Source of the DNA: Phaeacidiphilus oryzae TH49
GTDB taxonomy: Bacteria > Actinomycetota > Actinomycetes > Streptomycetales > Streptomycetaceae
Direction of reading: 5' to 3'
Length of the DNA: 64,000 nucleotides
NCBI RefSeq assembly: GCF_000744815.1
Contig: NZ_JQMQ01000005.1
Coordinates: 6,653,801 to 6,717,800 of the forward strand
Of the stretch, positions 16,124-24,371 are shown piece by piece. Numbering within the stretch: the first letter of the stretch is position 1; every line of letters starts with the position of its first letter. The notes below the pieces were generated by a model. That model was given only the letters and a program-made list of their open reading frames with translations, did not search any database and was not told where the DNA came from. A program made the translations under genes and the position numbers.

Positions 16124-17776
16124 ATGACCTTCCTGACCTCCATGAGCAGACGCTCCCTCTACACCCTGGTGGCCTTCTTACTGGCGATCGCCGGTGTCTC
16201 GGCCACCGTCCTCGCCCTCGGGCCGGGGCACGGCGCCGGTACCCGGATCAGCGGCGAGCCGGCCGCCGACGCCGCCGGTGCCGACCACACCGTGACCCTG
16301 CAGAACAACACGAGCAGCCGGATCTGGATCGGCAGTGTGGTGAACGCGGACGGCTCGTCGCAGCTCGGCAATCTGCCGGCGCTGGACCCGGGCCAGTCGG
16401 CGACCCTCACCATCCCCGAGCACGAGGGCGCGGGGCACTGGCGCGGACGGTTCTTCGCCCGTGAGGGCTGCACCGGGCAGAGCGGCAGCACCTTCCACTG
16501 CGCGGTGGGGGACTGCGGGCCCTACGCCGACCACTGCAGCACCGGTGAACAGCCGGACAGTCTGGCCGAGTTCAACTTCGACCCCGGCGACGGCGGGGCG
16601 CCCTGGTACGACGTCAGCTATGTCGACGCCGCCTCGATGCCCGTCACCATCACCCCCGACGACGCGGCACCGCCGCAGAGCGGCCAGTGCGGGGCCGCGG
16701 GCTGTGCCGTGGACCTCCTCTCCTCGTGCCCGGCCCAGAACCTGGTCCGGGACCAGGGCACGGGCCAGCCGCTGGTCTGCGTCAACCCGAACCGGGACGC
16801 GCAGACCGCGTACAGCGACGCGATCACCAAGCAGTGCCCCAAGGCGTACGCCTGGTCCAAGCAGGACGCCGTGCCGGGGAACCAGGTGATGGCGGACTGC
16901 ACCGAGTGCAAGGGCCTGACCGTCTCCTTCGGGACCGGCAGCCCGAGTTCGCCGCAGCCGGCGCCCACCGGCGCCGACTCCCCGTCGCCGTCGCCGACGC
17001 CGAGTCCGGCCGCGCCGCCGTCCCCGAGCTCCAGCCCGGCGGCGTCCGGGTCCTCGCCCCAGCGGGGCGTCGCCCTCAACGACGACCCCAACGCCTCCCA
17101 GGACCTGGCCGACTCCAAGGCCTCCTGGTACTACAACTGGACGTCCTCGGCCGGCTCGGTGGCCACCCCGCCCGGGGTGGACTACGTCCCCATGATCTGG
17201 GGGCCGGGCTCGGTCACCGACGCCGAGTTGGGCGCCGCGGCCAAATCCGGAAAGGAGCTGCTGGGCTTCCAGGAGCCCGATTCGCCGACCCAGGCGAACA
17301 TGACGCCCGAGCAGGCCCTCGACCTGTGGCCCAGGCTGCAGCAGACGGGCCTGCGGCTGGGCGCCCCCGCGGTCGCCTCGGGCGCGGACCAGCCCGGGGG
17401 GTGGCTGGACCGCTTCATGACCGGAGCGGCCCAGCGCGGCCTGCGGGTGGACTTCATCCCGCTGCACTGGTTCGGCGGCGACTTCGGCCCGAACGCCGCC
17501 AACGAGCTGCGCGACTACCTCCAGGCCGTCTACAACCGCTACCACAAGCCGATCTGGCTGACCCAGTACGCCCTCATCGACTACTCCCACGGGACGCCCC
17601 GCTATCCGACCCCGCAGCAGCAGGCGGACTTCATCAAGTCCTCGACGCAGATGCTCGACGGTCTCGGCTTCGTGGAGCGCTATGCGTGGTTCGCGCTGAC
17701 CACGCAGACCAGTCCGACCGGTCTCTACGACGGTACGACCGCGAACTCCAGCGGCCTCGCCTACGACGGTCGCTGA
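16124..17776 (+). CDS. Secreted thaumatin-like plus GH128-like protein with altered catalytic site
   Basis: 550 residues. A signal peptide or anchor (SLYTLVAFLLAIAGVSATVL) is followed by a Cys-rich thaumatin-family domain (~45-260; VTLQNNTSSRIWIGSV, CTGQSGSTFHCAVGDCG) and a Pro/Ser linker. The C-terminal GH128 beta-1,3-glucanase-type domain (~305-550) has WYYNWTS, YVPMIWGP, the acid/base Glu in GFQEPDS (~382) and FIPLHWFGG. The usual nucleophile motif (W.TE.A) reads IWLTQYAL: Gln replaces Glu at ~479. It is probably secreted and may bind rather than cut glucan. It lies just after module A with its own ribosome site. Confidence 0.8.
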   Translation: MTFLTSMSRRSLYTLVAFLLAIAGVSATVLALGPGHGAGTRISGEPAADAAGADHTVTLQNNTSSRIWIGSVVNADGSSQLGNLPALDPGQSATLTIPEHEGAGHWRGRFFAREGCTGQSGSTFHCAVGDCGPYADHCSTGEQPDSLAEFNFDPGDGGAPWYDVSYVDAASMPVTITPDDAAPPQSGQCGAAGCAVDLLSSCPAQNLVRDQGTGQPLVCVNPNRDAQTAYSDAITKQCPKAYAWSKQDAVPGNQVMADCTECKGLTVSFGTGSPSSPQPAPTGADSPSPSPTPSPAAPPSPSSSPAASGSSPQRGVALNDDPNASQDLADSKASWYYNWTSSAGSVATPPGVDYVPMIWGPGSVTDAELGAAAKSGKELLGFQEPDSPTQANMTPEQALDLWPRLQQTGLRLGAPAVASGADQPGGWLDRFMTGAAQRGLRVDFIPLHWFGGDFGPNAANELRDYLQAVYNRYHKPIWLTQYALIDYSHGTPRYPTPQQQADFIKSSTQMLDGLGFVERYAWFALTTQTSPTGLYDGTTANSSGLAYDGR

Positions 17777-17877
17777 CGATCCATTCGCACTCCCGGCTTC
17801 CCCCGCCTCCGCCCGATCCGGGCGCGGGCGGGGGATTCCCGCGTTCCCGGGCCCCCTCCGACCAGGCCGAAAGGCGA

Positions 17878-17916
17878 TGTCACCGTAGCTGTACGGCGTT
17901 GTCACCGGGCTGTCAC
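17878..17916. promoter_or_regulatory. Three TGTCAC direct repeats upstream of the lectin gene
   Basis: TGTCAC occurs at 17878, 17900 and 17911, the first two 22 bases apart, about 110 bases before the lectin gene. This could be a regulator binding array in a region of lower GC. Evidence is only the repeat pattern. Confidence 0.3.
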
Positions 17917-18015
17917 GAAGCTATCGCATTCCGCTGCGGTGCGTGTATCAGTATGTATGACTCTTGATCGTGAGGTGTGGAAGAGCTCGGTGCAGCGCAG
18001 CTGAGGGGATAGGCG

Positions 18016-18780
18016 ATGGATGTACCTCCGCCCGAGCAGGGGCACGGGAGCGGGGAGCAGCCCAAGGCGATGCTCCTGGTGGCCGGCATCGTGGCGGCGT
18101 TCGCGCTGGTGGCGGGTGGCGTCGTGGTGTTCGGGGTGGTGCGTACGCAGTTAGGGCCGGACTCGATCGTGCGGGCCTCCGCCACGTCCACGTCGCCGCC
18201 CTCCGCGTCCTCCTCCGCCTCGCCGTCCGCCTCGGCCCCCGCCTCCACCGCACCGTCCAAGCGCATTGCGCCCCCCTCCGCGACCCCGGGCGCGGTGCAC
18301 TCGGCCACCACCGTCGCCGTCGTACCGTCCTCCGCGGCGGCCACCGCGTCCGCGCGCAGGGGCGGCACGGGCGGATCCGGCGGGAACGTCGGCCAGATCA
18401 CCGGCCCCGGCTTGACCCACCAGTGCCTCGACGTACGGACCAACACCCCGGTCGACGGCAACGCCGTGGAGCTGTGGTCCTGCAACGGGGTGCCCGGGCA
18501 GCGCTGGACCATGAGGGCCGACCACACCATCCGCGCCTTCGGGAAGTGCCTGGACGTGGTCGGCGACGGCACCGTCGACTTCACCGAGGTGCAGCTGTGG
18601 ACCTGTGACGGGGCGCCCGGCGAGCAGTGGGTGTTCGCCACCCACGGCGCTCTGCTCAACCCCCACTCCGGGCGCTGCCTGGACGATCCGATGGGCGACA
18701 CCAGCAACGGAACGCAGTTGCAGATCTATCAGTGCAACCATCTCTCGACCCAGGCGTGGTCCACGCCCGCCCTGCCCTGA
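18016..18780 (+). CDS. Membrane-anchored ricin-B-type lectin
   Basis: 254 residues. One N-terminal helix (AMLLVAGIVAAFALVAGGVV) anchors the protein, and a Ser/Ala/Pro-rich spacer (~55-115) follows. The C-terminal ~125 residues are a ricin B/CBM13 beta-trefoil with the repeated QxW signature (GQRWTM, GEQWVF, TQAWST) and CLDV/CLDD blocks. Such domains bind sugars. The protein is likely displayed outside the membrane. It sits between the two T4SS modules and converges on the TPR-like gene with a 19-base gap. Confidence 0.82.
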   Translation: MDVPPPEQGHGSGEQPKAMLLVAGIVAAFALVAGGVVVFGVVRTQLGPDSIVRASATSTSPPSASSSASPSASAPASTAPSKRIAPPSATPGAVHSATTVAVVPSSAAATASARRGGTGGSGGNVGQITGPGLTHQCLDVRTNTPVDGNAVELWSCNGVPGQRWTMRADHTIRAFGKCLDVVGDGTVDFTEVQLWTCDGAPGEQWVFATHGALLNPHSGRCLDDPMGDTSNGTQLQIYQCNHLSTQAWSTPALP

Positions 18781-18799
18781 ACCAGGACTGCTCCTGCTC

Positions 18800-19696
18800 C
18801 TAGGAGGCGAGGCGCTGCTCGTCCCGGCTCAGCAGGCGGGCCATCCGCTGCTCGATCCGGCGCGGCAGCCGCGCGTCGGCCGCGGCCGGATGCTCCGCCG
18901 CCAGCCGGGACCACAGCTCGGTGAGCTCCCGGCCCAGGGCGATGGCCGTCTCCGGATCGTCGATCGACCGCCAGGCGGCCGTCGCCCGGACGAGCTCCTC
19001 GCCGGCCCGGGGATCGCCCTGCCGCTGCCGCAGCCGGGCCAGCCGCAGGCTGATCCCGACCGACTGCCGGCAGTCGCCGCCCAGATAGGCCAGGTACGCG
19101 ACCAGCGCCTGGAGTTCGAGACTGTAGGGGTGCTCGGCGCCATGGCGCCGCATGGTGGTCCCCTGCGCGCGGCAGGCGAGCGCCATGGCGTACTCCAGCC
19201 TCCCCGCGGCGACCTCCTGGTGGACCCCGGCCGCGAGCCCGGCCAGCTCCTCCGGGACGGTGGGCGCGGTAGGCGCGGTCGGGACCTCGGCCACCGCCGG
19301 CGGCGTCTCTGCGACCTCCGGGCCGTCTTCCGGAATCGGGGCCTGGGGCCGCTGCGGCCGCGGGTCCGGGTGGGGATCAGGCTGGGGGGCCGGCTGGGGG
19401 TCCGGCTGGGGTGGTGCGACCGCCTGGCTTGAGCCGTCCGGGAGGACGCGGAGGTGGACGGTGTACTGCTGGCCCAGGTCGGTCACCGTCGCCTCGACGG
19501 GACCGCCGGCGGCCTGTGCGTGGGCCTGAAGGGCGTTGAGCGCCGCGTCGCGGATCGACTCCCGGTCGGTCCGGGGGATCGGCCGGCCGTCGAGGGCGGC
19601 CGTGCCGTCGGCGGCGATGACCACCTCGTGGCGGGCCCCCGCGCCGGCCGCCACCTCGGGAGCGGGCGCCTGACGTCGGATTCGTCGGGACAGCAT
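18800..19696 (-). CDS. TPR-like protein with an N-terminal domain shared with the 34.9-37.1 kb protein
   Basis: 298 residues. Residues ~20-95 form a small domain (EVVIAADGTAALDGRPIP, LNALQAHAQ, VLPDGSSQAV). The same domain recurs in the membrane protein at 34856-37120 (VIVSGDGTATIDGVPVP, VAPDGSSSLV). After a Pro-rich linker come helical pairs (~160-290; MALACRAQGTTMRRHGAEHP, LQALVAYLAYLGGDCRQS, SLRLARLRQRQGDPRA) that read as tetratricopeptide repeats. No signal peptide or membrane segment. It lies immediately downstream of, and co-directional with, the transglycosylase-like gene at 19721, so they may be one transcript. Function unknown; possibly cytoplasmic scaffold. Confidence 0.6.
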   Translation of the reverse strand: MLSRRIRRQAPAPEVAAGAGARHEVVIAADGTAALDGRPIPRTDRESIRDAALNALQAHAQAAGGPVEATVTDLGQQYTVHLRVLPDGSSQAVAPPQPDPQPAPQPDPHPDPRPQRPQAPIPEDGPEVAETPPAVAEVPTAPTAPTVPEELAGLAAGVHQEVAAGRLEYAMALACRAQGTTMRRHGAEHPYSLELQALVAYLAYLGGDCRQSVGISLRLARLRQRQGDPRAGEELVRATAAWRSIDDPETAIALGRELTELWSRLAAEHPAAADARLPRRIEQRMARLLSRDEQRLAS

Positions 19697-19720
19697 GGGA
19701 TGCTCAGCCTCCGTTCTTCG

Positions 19721-20617
19721 TCATGAGGCGGTCGGGAGCGCGGACACGGACGGCAGGGTGGTGCCGATCCCCTGGCCCTCGAAGAGGGAGAAGTAGACCC
19801 GCACGCCGAGGACGTAGCCCTGACCGTCGTTGGTGTTGGGCACCCCCTTCGCCTGTTTGACCGCGTCCAGCCCCACGCCGTAGGCCGCCAGCGTCATGGA
19901 GAGGACGTCCCCCTGGGCCTGTCCGCTGGACACCAGCTGCTGCACGTCGCCGTAGAGGGAGCAGAGGTAGCGGCCCTGAGCCATGATCGAGTCGGTCGCG
20001 TCCAGCGGCGTCACGTTGTTGTTCTTGTCGTCGTCCTGGCTGAACTGCTTGAACTTGTCCGGGGGGAGCTGGGAGACGCCCTTCTTGCCGTCCGGGCCGT
20101 CCATGGTGGTGTTGAAGCCGGACACGTACTGGATCTGCGCCGCGATGACCACCGGCCCGATGCCGTCGCAGAGCTTGCCGGCCTTCTCGATGGGCGACCG
20201 CAGGTCCGCCGGGACGCTGCCCGGTGCCAGGTCGCCCTTGCCGTCCCCCTGGAGTGCGGTGATCGCATCGCTCGGGTTGGTGTCCACCGCCGTCGGCATG
20301 GCCGTGCCGCCCGCCCCGCCGCAGCCCCCGTGGTGCGGGGTCGGGGCCACCGGCATGACCTGGGCACTGATCACCTCGGACGACGGGCAGCCGTGACTCC
20401 CGCCGCCGCCCCCGCCGTGGAACAGCAGATAGAGGATCACCAGCGGCAGGAGGAGGACCCCGAGCCCGCAGAAGATGATGATCAGGACCGCCCCGCAGCC
20501 GATCTCGAGCGGGAAGGCCAGAGCTCCCAGGCCGGCCGCGGCCAGGGCTGCCTTGATCCCCGCGGAGACGCCTCCCCCGCCGGAGGACCCGGGCCCCGTC
20601 TGCTCCCCCTCGCCCAT
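19721..20617 (-). CDS. Transglycosylase-like membrane protein lacking the catalytic Glu, beside module B
   Basis: 298 residues. A Gly/Ser start, a long hydrophobic span (~35-66; CGAVLIIIFCGLGVLLLPLV), then an exported domain resembling the transglycosylase part of the 8162-9220 gene. PVVIAAQIQYVSGFNT aligns with PVLAAQIDSESAWNP there, and SMTLAAYGVGLDAVKQAKGV with LTLAAYNAGVGAVETYRGI. The catalytic Glu is replaced by Val, so it may only bind glycan. It is divergent from module B, mirroring the other hydrolase beside module A. The ATG at 20617 follows GAGGGGTGGGG; a longer in-frame extension upstream looks non-coding. Confidence 0.65.
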   Translation of the reverse strand: MGEGEQTGPGSSGGGGVSAGIKAALAAAGLGALAFPLEIGCGAVLIIIFCGLGVLLLPLVILYLLFHGGGGGGSHGCPSSEVISAQVMPVAPTPHHGGCGGAGGTAMPTAVDTNPSDAITALQGDGKGDLAPGSVPADLRSPIEKAGKLCDGIGPVVIAAQIQYVSGFNTTMDGPDGKKGVSQLPPDKFKQFSQDDDKNNNVTPLDATDSIMAQGRYLCSLYGDVQQLVSSGQAQGDVLSMTLAAYGVGLDAVKQAKGVPNTNDGQGYVLGVRVYFSLFEGQGIGTTLPSVSALPTAS

Positions 20618-20824
20618 CGAGCACCCCACCCCTCTCGTCCCCGTTTTTTCGCCTCGCGGCGCGATTCGCCGAAAACTCCTTGAACCCGTGACGGCCGGAA
20701 CACCGTTGTGGCTCACTGACGGCCGGCGAACGCGCTCGTAGGTCCAAACGGACCCGCGGGCCATCCGGTTCGACCGGGAGATGTGGATACAGGCGAGTAC
20801 TAGCCAGGGGAAGGGGAGCCGCCG

Positions 20825-21558
20825 ATGCCTGTCGATTCGGGGATTCCCATGGGAGCGCGGGCGTGGGTCCGGGGGCCGAGCGCAGCGGAGCCGGCCGAGC
20901 CGGTCGGCCCGGTCGCCGACCGGATCGCAGCGCCCATCGTGGACGCGCCGCCCGCGCGCCGGCCGGCGCCCGAGGCGCCACCGCCGTCGCCACCGGAACC
21001 GCCATCACCACCCGCATCGGTGACGCCGCCACTGCCGCGACCGGCGCCGGCACCGCAACCGCCACTGCCGCAACCGCCGGCGCCGCAGCCGCCGGCCTCG
21101 TTCGTGGACTACGGCGTCCCCGGCGGTGCCGCGACCGGCTGGGTCGGCGCCCACGGCGGTGCCGGGACCAGCACCCTCGCCGCGGCGGTCGGTGGCATCG
21201 ACCTGGGCTGCGGCTGGCCCGACCCGGCCCAGGGCGCCCCCACCGGATCCTGCTGGTCGCCCGCACCCACGCGGCGGGCCTCGGCGCGGCCTCCCGCAGG
21301 CTCGACGCACTGCGCAAGGGCGAGGCGCCGGCCGGGCTGGAGCTGCTGGCCGTGGTACTCGTCGCCGACGCTCCGGGGCGGCTGCCGCTCAAGCTGGCCC
21401 GGCGCATCCGGGTACTGCGCTCGGCGGTGCGGACGCAGACCTTCCCCTGGGTGCCGTCCTGGCGGCTGGGGGAACAGCCGGCGCGTCCCCCCAGGGAACT
21501 GTCGGTCCTCGCGGACCTGGCCGGACAGCCGCACCGATCCGCGAGGGGAATGCGATGA
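20825..21558 (+). pseudogene. P-loop-like protein at the head of module B, broken by one missing base in a C-run
   Basis: The first part (20825-~21240) has a Pro-rich leader and a P-loop-like start without lysine (GWVGAHGGAGTSTLAA). The sequence then continues sensibly only in another frame (RILLVARTHAAGLGAASRRL, LELLAVVLVADAPGRLPLKL, TFPWVPSWRLGE) to a TGA at 21556-21558. Adding one C to the run at 21237-21241 joins both parts cleanly (...GAPHRILLVART...). It resembles an uncharacterised actinobacterial family (DUF6668 from memory). The end overlaps the next ATG (ATGA), as expected for an intact operon gene. Either a sequencing undercall or a recent frameshift. Confidence 0.65.
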
Positions 21559-21848
21559 ACACCGCGACCGCGCTGGCCCGGACACTGGCCGTGGCCTCCA
21601 CCCCGCCGCCGTACAACCCGGGCGCCGCCGGCGGCGACGAGTTGCTCGGCTACCTCCTCTGGTGCGCCTCGGCGGCGGGGGTGGCCGGGGTCATCGTGGT
21701 GGGCACACTGCTGGCGGTGCAGCTGCACCGGGGCGAACCGGGCGAGGGCGGCGGATATCTGAGGCAGCTCATCATCGTCCTGGGCGCGTGCGTCCTCGCG
21801 GCCTCCGCAGCGCCCATCGTGAACTTCCTGGGCCCACTGACCCTCTGA
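21555..21848 (+). CDS. Pilin-sized membrane protein (VirB2-like), module B, first copy
   Basis: 97 residues with two hydrophobic helices (GVAGVIVVGTLLAVQL and LRQLIIVLGACVLAASAAPI) separated by a short charged loop (HRGEPGEGGGY). The layout matches the next gene (GVAGVLVTGSMMAISF, then GMVLCGCVLVATAGPLI), so the two are tandem paralogs. Probably a VirB2/TrbC-type membrane subunit. ATG overlaps the previous stop. Confidence 0.6.
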   Translation: MNTATALARTLAVASTPPPYNPGAAGGDELLGYLLWCASAAGVAGVIVVGTLLAVQLHRGEPGEGGGYLRQLIIVLGACVLAASAAPIVNFLGPLTL

Positions 21849-21878
21849 CGTCATGACATCACCACAGGAGAAGAAGCC

Positions 21879-22163
21879 ATGAGTATGCGCTCCATCGCCG
21901 TCCGCCTTCTCGCGGACGGAGTGCCCGATCCGCAGATGCACGCGCCCGGCCAGCTCGAGAGCAAGGTGAACGTGGTCCTCGGCATAGCCGCCTGGGCCGG
22001 GACCGCGGCCGGAGTCGCCGGTGTGCTGGTGACCGGTTCGATGATGGCCATCTCGTTCAAGCGGGGTGAGCACTCGGAGCATATGGGCCGCCTCGGCATG
22101 GTGCTGTGCGGGTGCGTCCTGGTGGCCACCGCAGGGCCGCTGATCTCGTTCGTCTTCCAGTAG
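21879..22163 (+). CDS. Pilin-sized membrane protein (VirB2-like), module B, second copy
   Basis: 94 residues, two membrane helices around a basic/acidic loop (FKRGEHSEHM), clearly related to the gene just upstream. The N-terminal ~30 residues (MSMRSIAVRLLADGVPDPQM) are not a typical signal peptide. ACAGGAGAAGAAG provides a good ribosome site. Two tandem copies in module B versus one in module A may mean a two-subunit fibre or ring; this is inference. Confidence 0.6.
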   Translation: MSMRSIAVRLLADGVPDPQMHAPGQLESKVNVVLGIAAWAGTAAGVAGVLVTGSMMAISFKRGEHSEHMGRLGMVLCGCVLVATAGPLISFVFQ

Positions 22164-22189
22164 GCCGGCCCGGGGACAGGAGAACGCCG

Positions 22190-22966
22190 ATGCAGAGCAG
22201 GGAGAGCGGCTATGCCGACGAAACGCCCTTCTACCGGCAGCGCAGTTGGGTGGTCTCGGCCGTGTTCCTCGCCGTCGCCCTCGTCTGCGCCGTGCTGTCC
22301 TACGCCCTGGGCGGCGGAGCCGGCGCCGGGAGCGGGGACCGGAGCGCCGTCCGGGTCGGCGACGCGGGGCCGCTGGCCGCTGCCGCCGACGACAGCGCCG
22401 CCGGCAGCGGCTCCGGCGGCCGGCCGGCCGGCTGCCGCACCGACGACAGCGACCAGTCCCGGCCGGTGACCGCGCCGACGGACGTGACCTGGAAGCGGGT
22501 GGGAAGCGCCAAGGTGCCGGTGTCCCGCTCGGCCGGACCGATGTTCAGCACCGGGGCGGCGTGGTGGTGCTTCGCCCACACCCCGATGGGCGCGGCGATG
22601 GCCGCACAGGTCATCCCCGCACACCTGGGCACCGCCGACTGGCGGACCGTGGCACAGCTGCAGATCCTGCCCGGGCACAACCGGGACGACTACGAGGTGA
22701 TCCGGTCCACGATCCCGCAGTCGGACCTGGACAGCGAGGTCTCCGGCAGCTACCAGGGCTTCGCGCTGGCGTCCTACTCGCCGAAGGCGGCGACCGTCCG
22801 GGTGCTGATCAGGGGCGCGGACGGCACCGACGGCACCGCGTCGGTCTCCCTCGCCTGGAGCGGCGGGGACTGGAAGCTGGTGGCCGGGTCGGACGGCTCG
22901 CTGCACAGCGACCTGACCAGCGTCCTCGGTTCCGGCACCGCCGGCTTCGTCACGTGGGGGGTGTGA
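22190..22966 (+). CDS. VirB8/TcpC-like single-span membrane protein, module B
   Basis: 258 residues. One helix (~21-41; VVSAVFLAVALVCAVLSYAL), a low-complexity linker, and an external domain with WWCFAHTPMGAAMAAQVI and SLAWSGGDWKLVAGSD. Both motifs correspond to those in the module A protein at 10737-11642. VirB8/TcpC proteins connect the inner-membrane complex to the wall-side channel. ATG after GGGGACAGGAGAAC. Three bases separate it from the next gene. Confidence 0.62.
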   Translation: MQSRESGYADETPFYRQRSWVVSAVFLAVALVCAVLSYALGGGAGAGSGDRSAVRVGDAGPLAAAADDSAAGSGSGGRPAGCRTDDSDQSRPVTAPTDVTWKRVGSAKVPVSRSAGPMFSTGAAWWCFAHTPMGAAMAAQVIPAHLGTADWRTVAQLQILPGHNRDDYEVIRSTIPQSDLDSEVSGSYQGFALASYSPKAATVRVLIRGADGTDGTASVSLAWSGGDWKLVAGSDGSLHSDLTSVLGSGTAGFVTWGV

Positions 22967-22969
22967 GCG

Positions 22970-24238
22970 ATGGAGCTGGCCTCCGCCTGCGACTCCGGGG
23001 ACAGTCTGATCAGTGCCCTGGCCGGGTTCTTCCAGTTCCTCGGCGACCCGATCGGCACCATCGTGTCGATGATCGCCAAGGTCGTCCTGGCGGCGGCGAT
23101 GGCCGTCTTCGGCGATCTCGTCACCAGCGTCCCGACCTACGACAAGGACACCGCGCAGGGCGTCAGCGGGCAGACCCAGTGGATCGTGGTCTACCTGGCG
23201 ATCGGCTCCCTGATCTTCGCCGCCATCCGGATGGCGCTGGACCGGCGCGGCGAGGCCGGCCAGGTCGCCCTCAAGGGGCTCATCCGGGTCATCGTGGTCG
23301 CGGGCGCCGCGACCGCGATCGCCGACCCCCTGGCCAGGGTGACCGACCGCTACTCCAGCTACCTCTTCCAGGGGGCGGTGGAGCAGCAGTTGGAGAGCGT
23401 GGGCTGCGGGGACATGAGCGGGGTCGAGTCCTTCCTGATGCTGGTGCTGGCCTTCCTGCTGCTGATCGCCGCCATCATCCAGGTGATCCTGATGTACGTC
23501 CGGCTCGGCGTGGTCACCCTCATGCTGGGCACCCTTCCGCTGGCCGCCACCGCCTCCATGACCAACTGGGGCGGGACCTGGTGGCGCAAGCACATCGGCT
23601 GGCTGATCGCCTGGCTCCTCTACAAACCGGCCGCCGCACTGGTCATGTACGCCGGTGCCAAGATGCTCAACTCCGGTGGTGACGACGTGCAGCAGCACAT
23701 CGCGGCGATCGGCCTGCTGATCCTCTCCTCCCTCGCGCTGCCGGCGCTGCTGAAGCTCATCGTTCCGGCCACTGCCGCGCTCGGCGGCGGCGGATCGCTG
23801 TCCGGCAGCGGTCTGGGCGGCGCGGTCGCCTCCGGGGCGAGGGTGCTCGGCGGCTCGGGCGGCGGGGACTCCGAGAGCGGGGGCGGGGGCGGGGCGAGCG
23901 GCGCCCCCGGTCCACGCGGGGCGTCCGGTGCGAACGGGAGCTCGGCGGGTCAGGAGCCCGCCCGATCGGGCGGTTCCGGAGGCGATTCCGGAAGCTCCGG
24001 GAGCGCCGGCGGTCGCGGGAGCGGCGGCGGCAGCGGCGGGATCGGCAGCGGGATCGGCGGTGGCGGGATCGGTGGTGGCGGGAGCGGCGGCAGGGCCGCG
24101 CCTGGCGGCGGCGGTGCGGCAGCGGCCGGTCCGGCGGCCGCGGGGGCGGCCGCCGAGGCCGTCCACCAGGTCGCCCGGACGGCCGGCCGGATGGTGACCG
24201 GAGCGGTGCAGGGCGCCGGCGAGGAACCCGACCACTGA
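22970..24238 (+). CDS. VirB6/TrbL-like polytopic membrane protein (SCO6881-type), module B
   Basis: 422 residues. About six membrane helices between residues 30 and 270 (VYLAIGSLIFAAIRMAL, VIVVAGAATAIADPLA, FLMLVLAFLLLIAAIIQVIL, IGLLILSSLALPALLKLI). A ~150-residue Gly/Ser/Ala-rich cytoplasmic tail follows. This is the VirB6/TrbL layout, and it resembles the actinobacterial SCO6881 family. It fills the same slot as the module A protein at 11639-13123. Confidence 0.68.
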   Translation: MELASACDSGDSLISALAGFFQFLGDPIGTIVSMIAKVVLAAAMAVFGDLVTSVPTYDKDTAQGVSGQTQWIVVYLAIGSLIFAAIRMALDRRGEAGQVALKGLIRVIVVAGAATAIADPLARVTDRYSSYLFQGAVEQQLESVGCGDMSGVESFLMLVLAFLLLIAAIIQVILMYVRLGVVTLMLGTLPLAATASMTNWGGTWWRKHIGWLIAWLLYKPAAALVMYAGAKMLNSGGDDVQQHIAAIGLLILSSLALPALLKLIVPATAALGGGGSLSGSGLGGAVASGARVLGGSGGGDSESGGGGGASGAPGPRGASGANGSSAGQEPARSGGSGGDSGSSGSAGGRGSGGGSGGIGSGIGGGGIGGGGSGGRAAPGGGGAAAAGPAAAGAAAEAVHQVARTAGRMVTGAVQGAGEEPDH

Positions 24239-24371
24239 CGCCGGCGGCCCGGACGGCCGGGACGGCTCGGACAGCCCGGGCGGTCCTGGCGGCCCGGCCA
24301 GTCCTGGCGGCCCGGGCAGCCCTGCCGGCTCGACAGCTTGCGAAGCACGAGAAAGGGAGAGAGACCCCACC

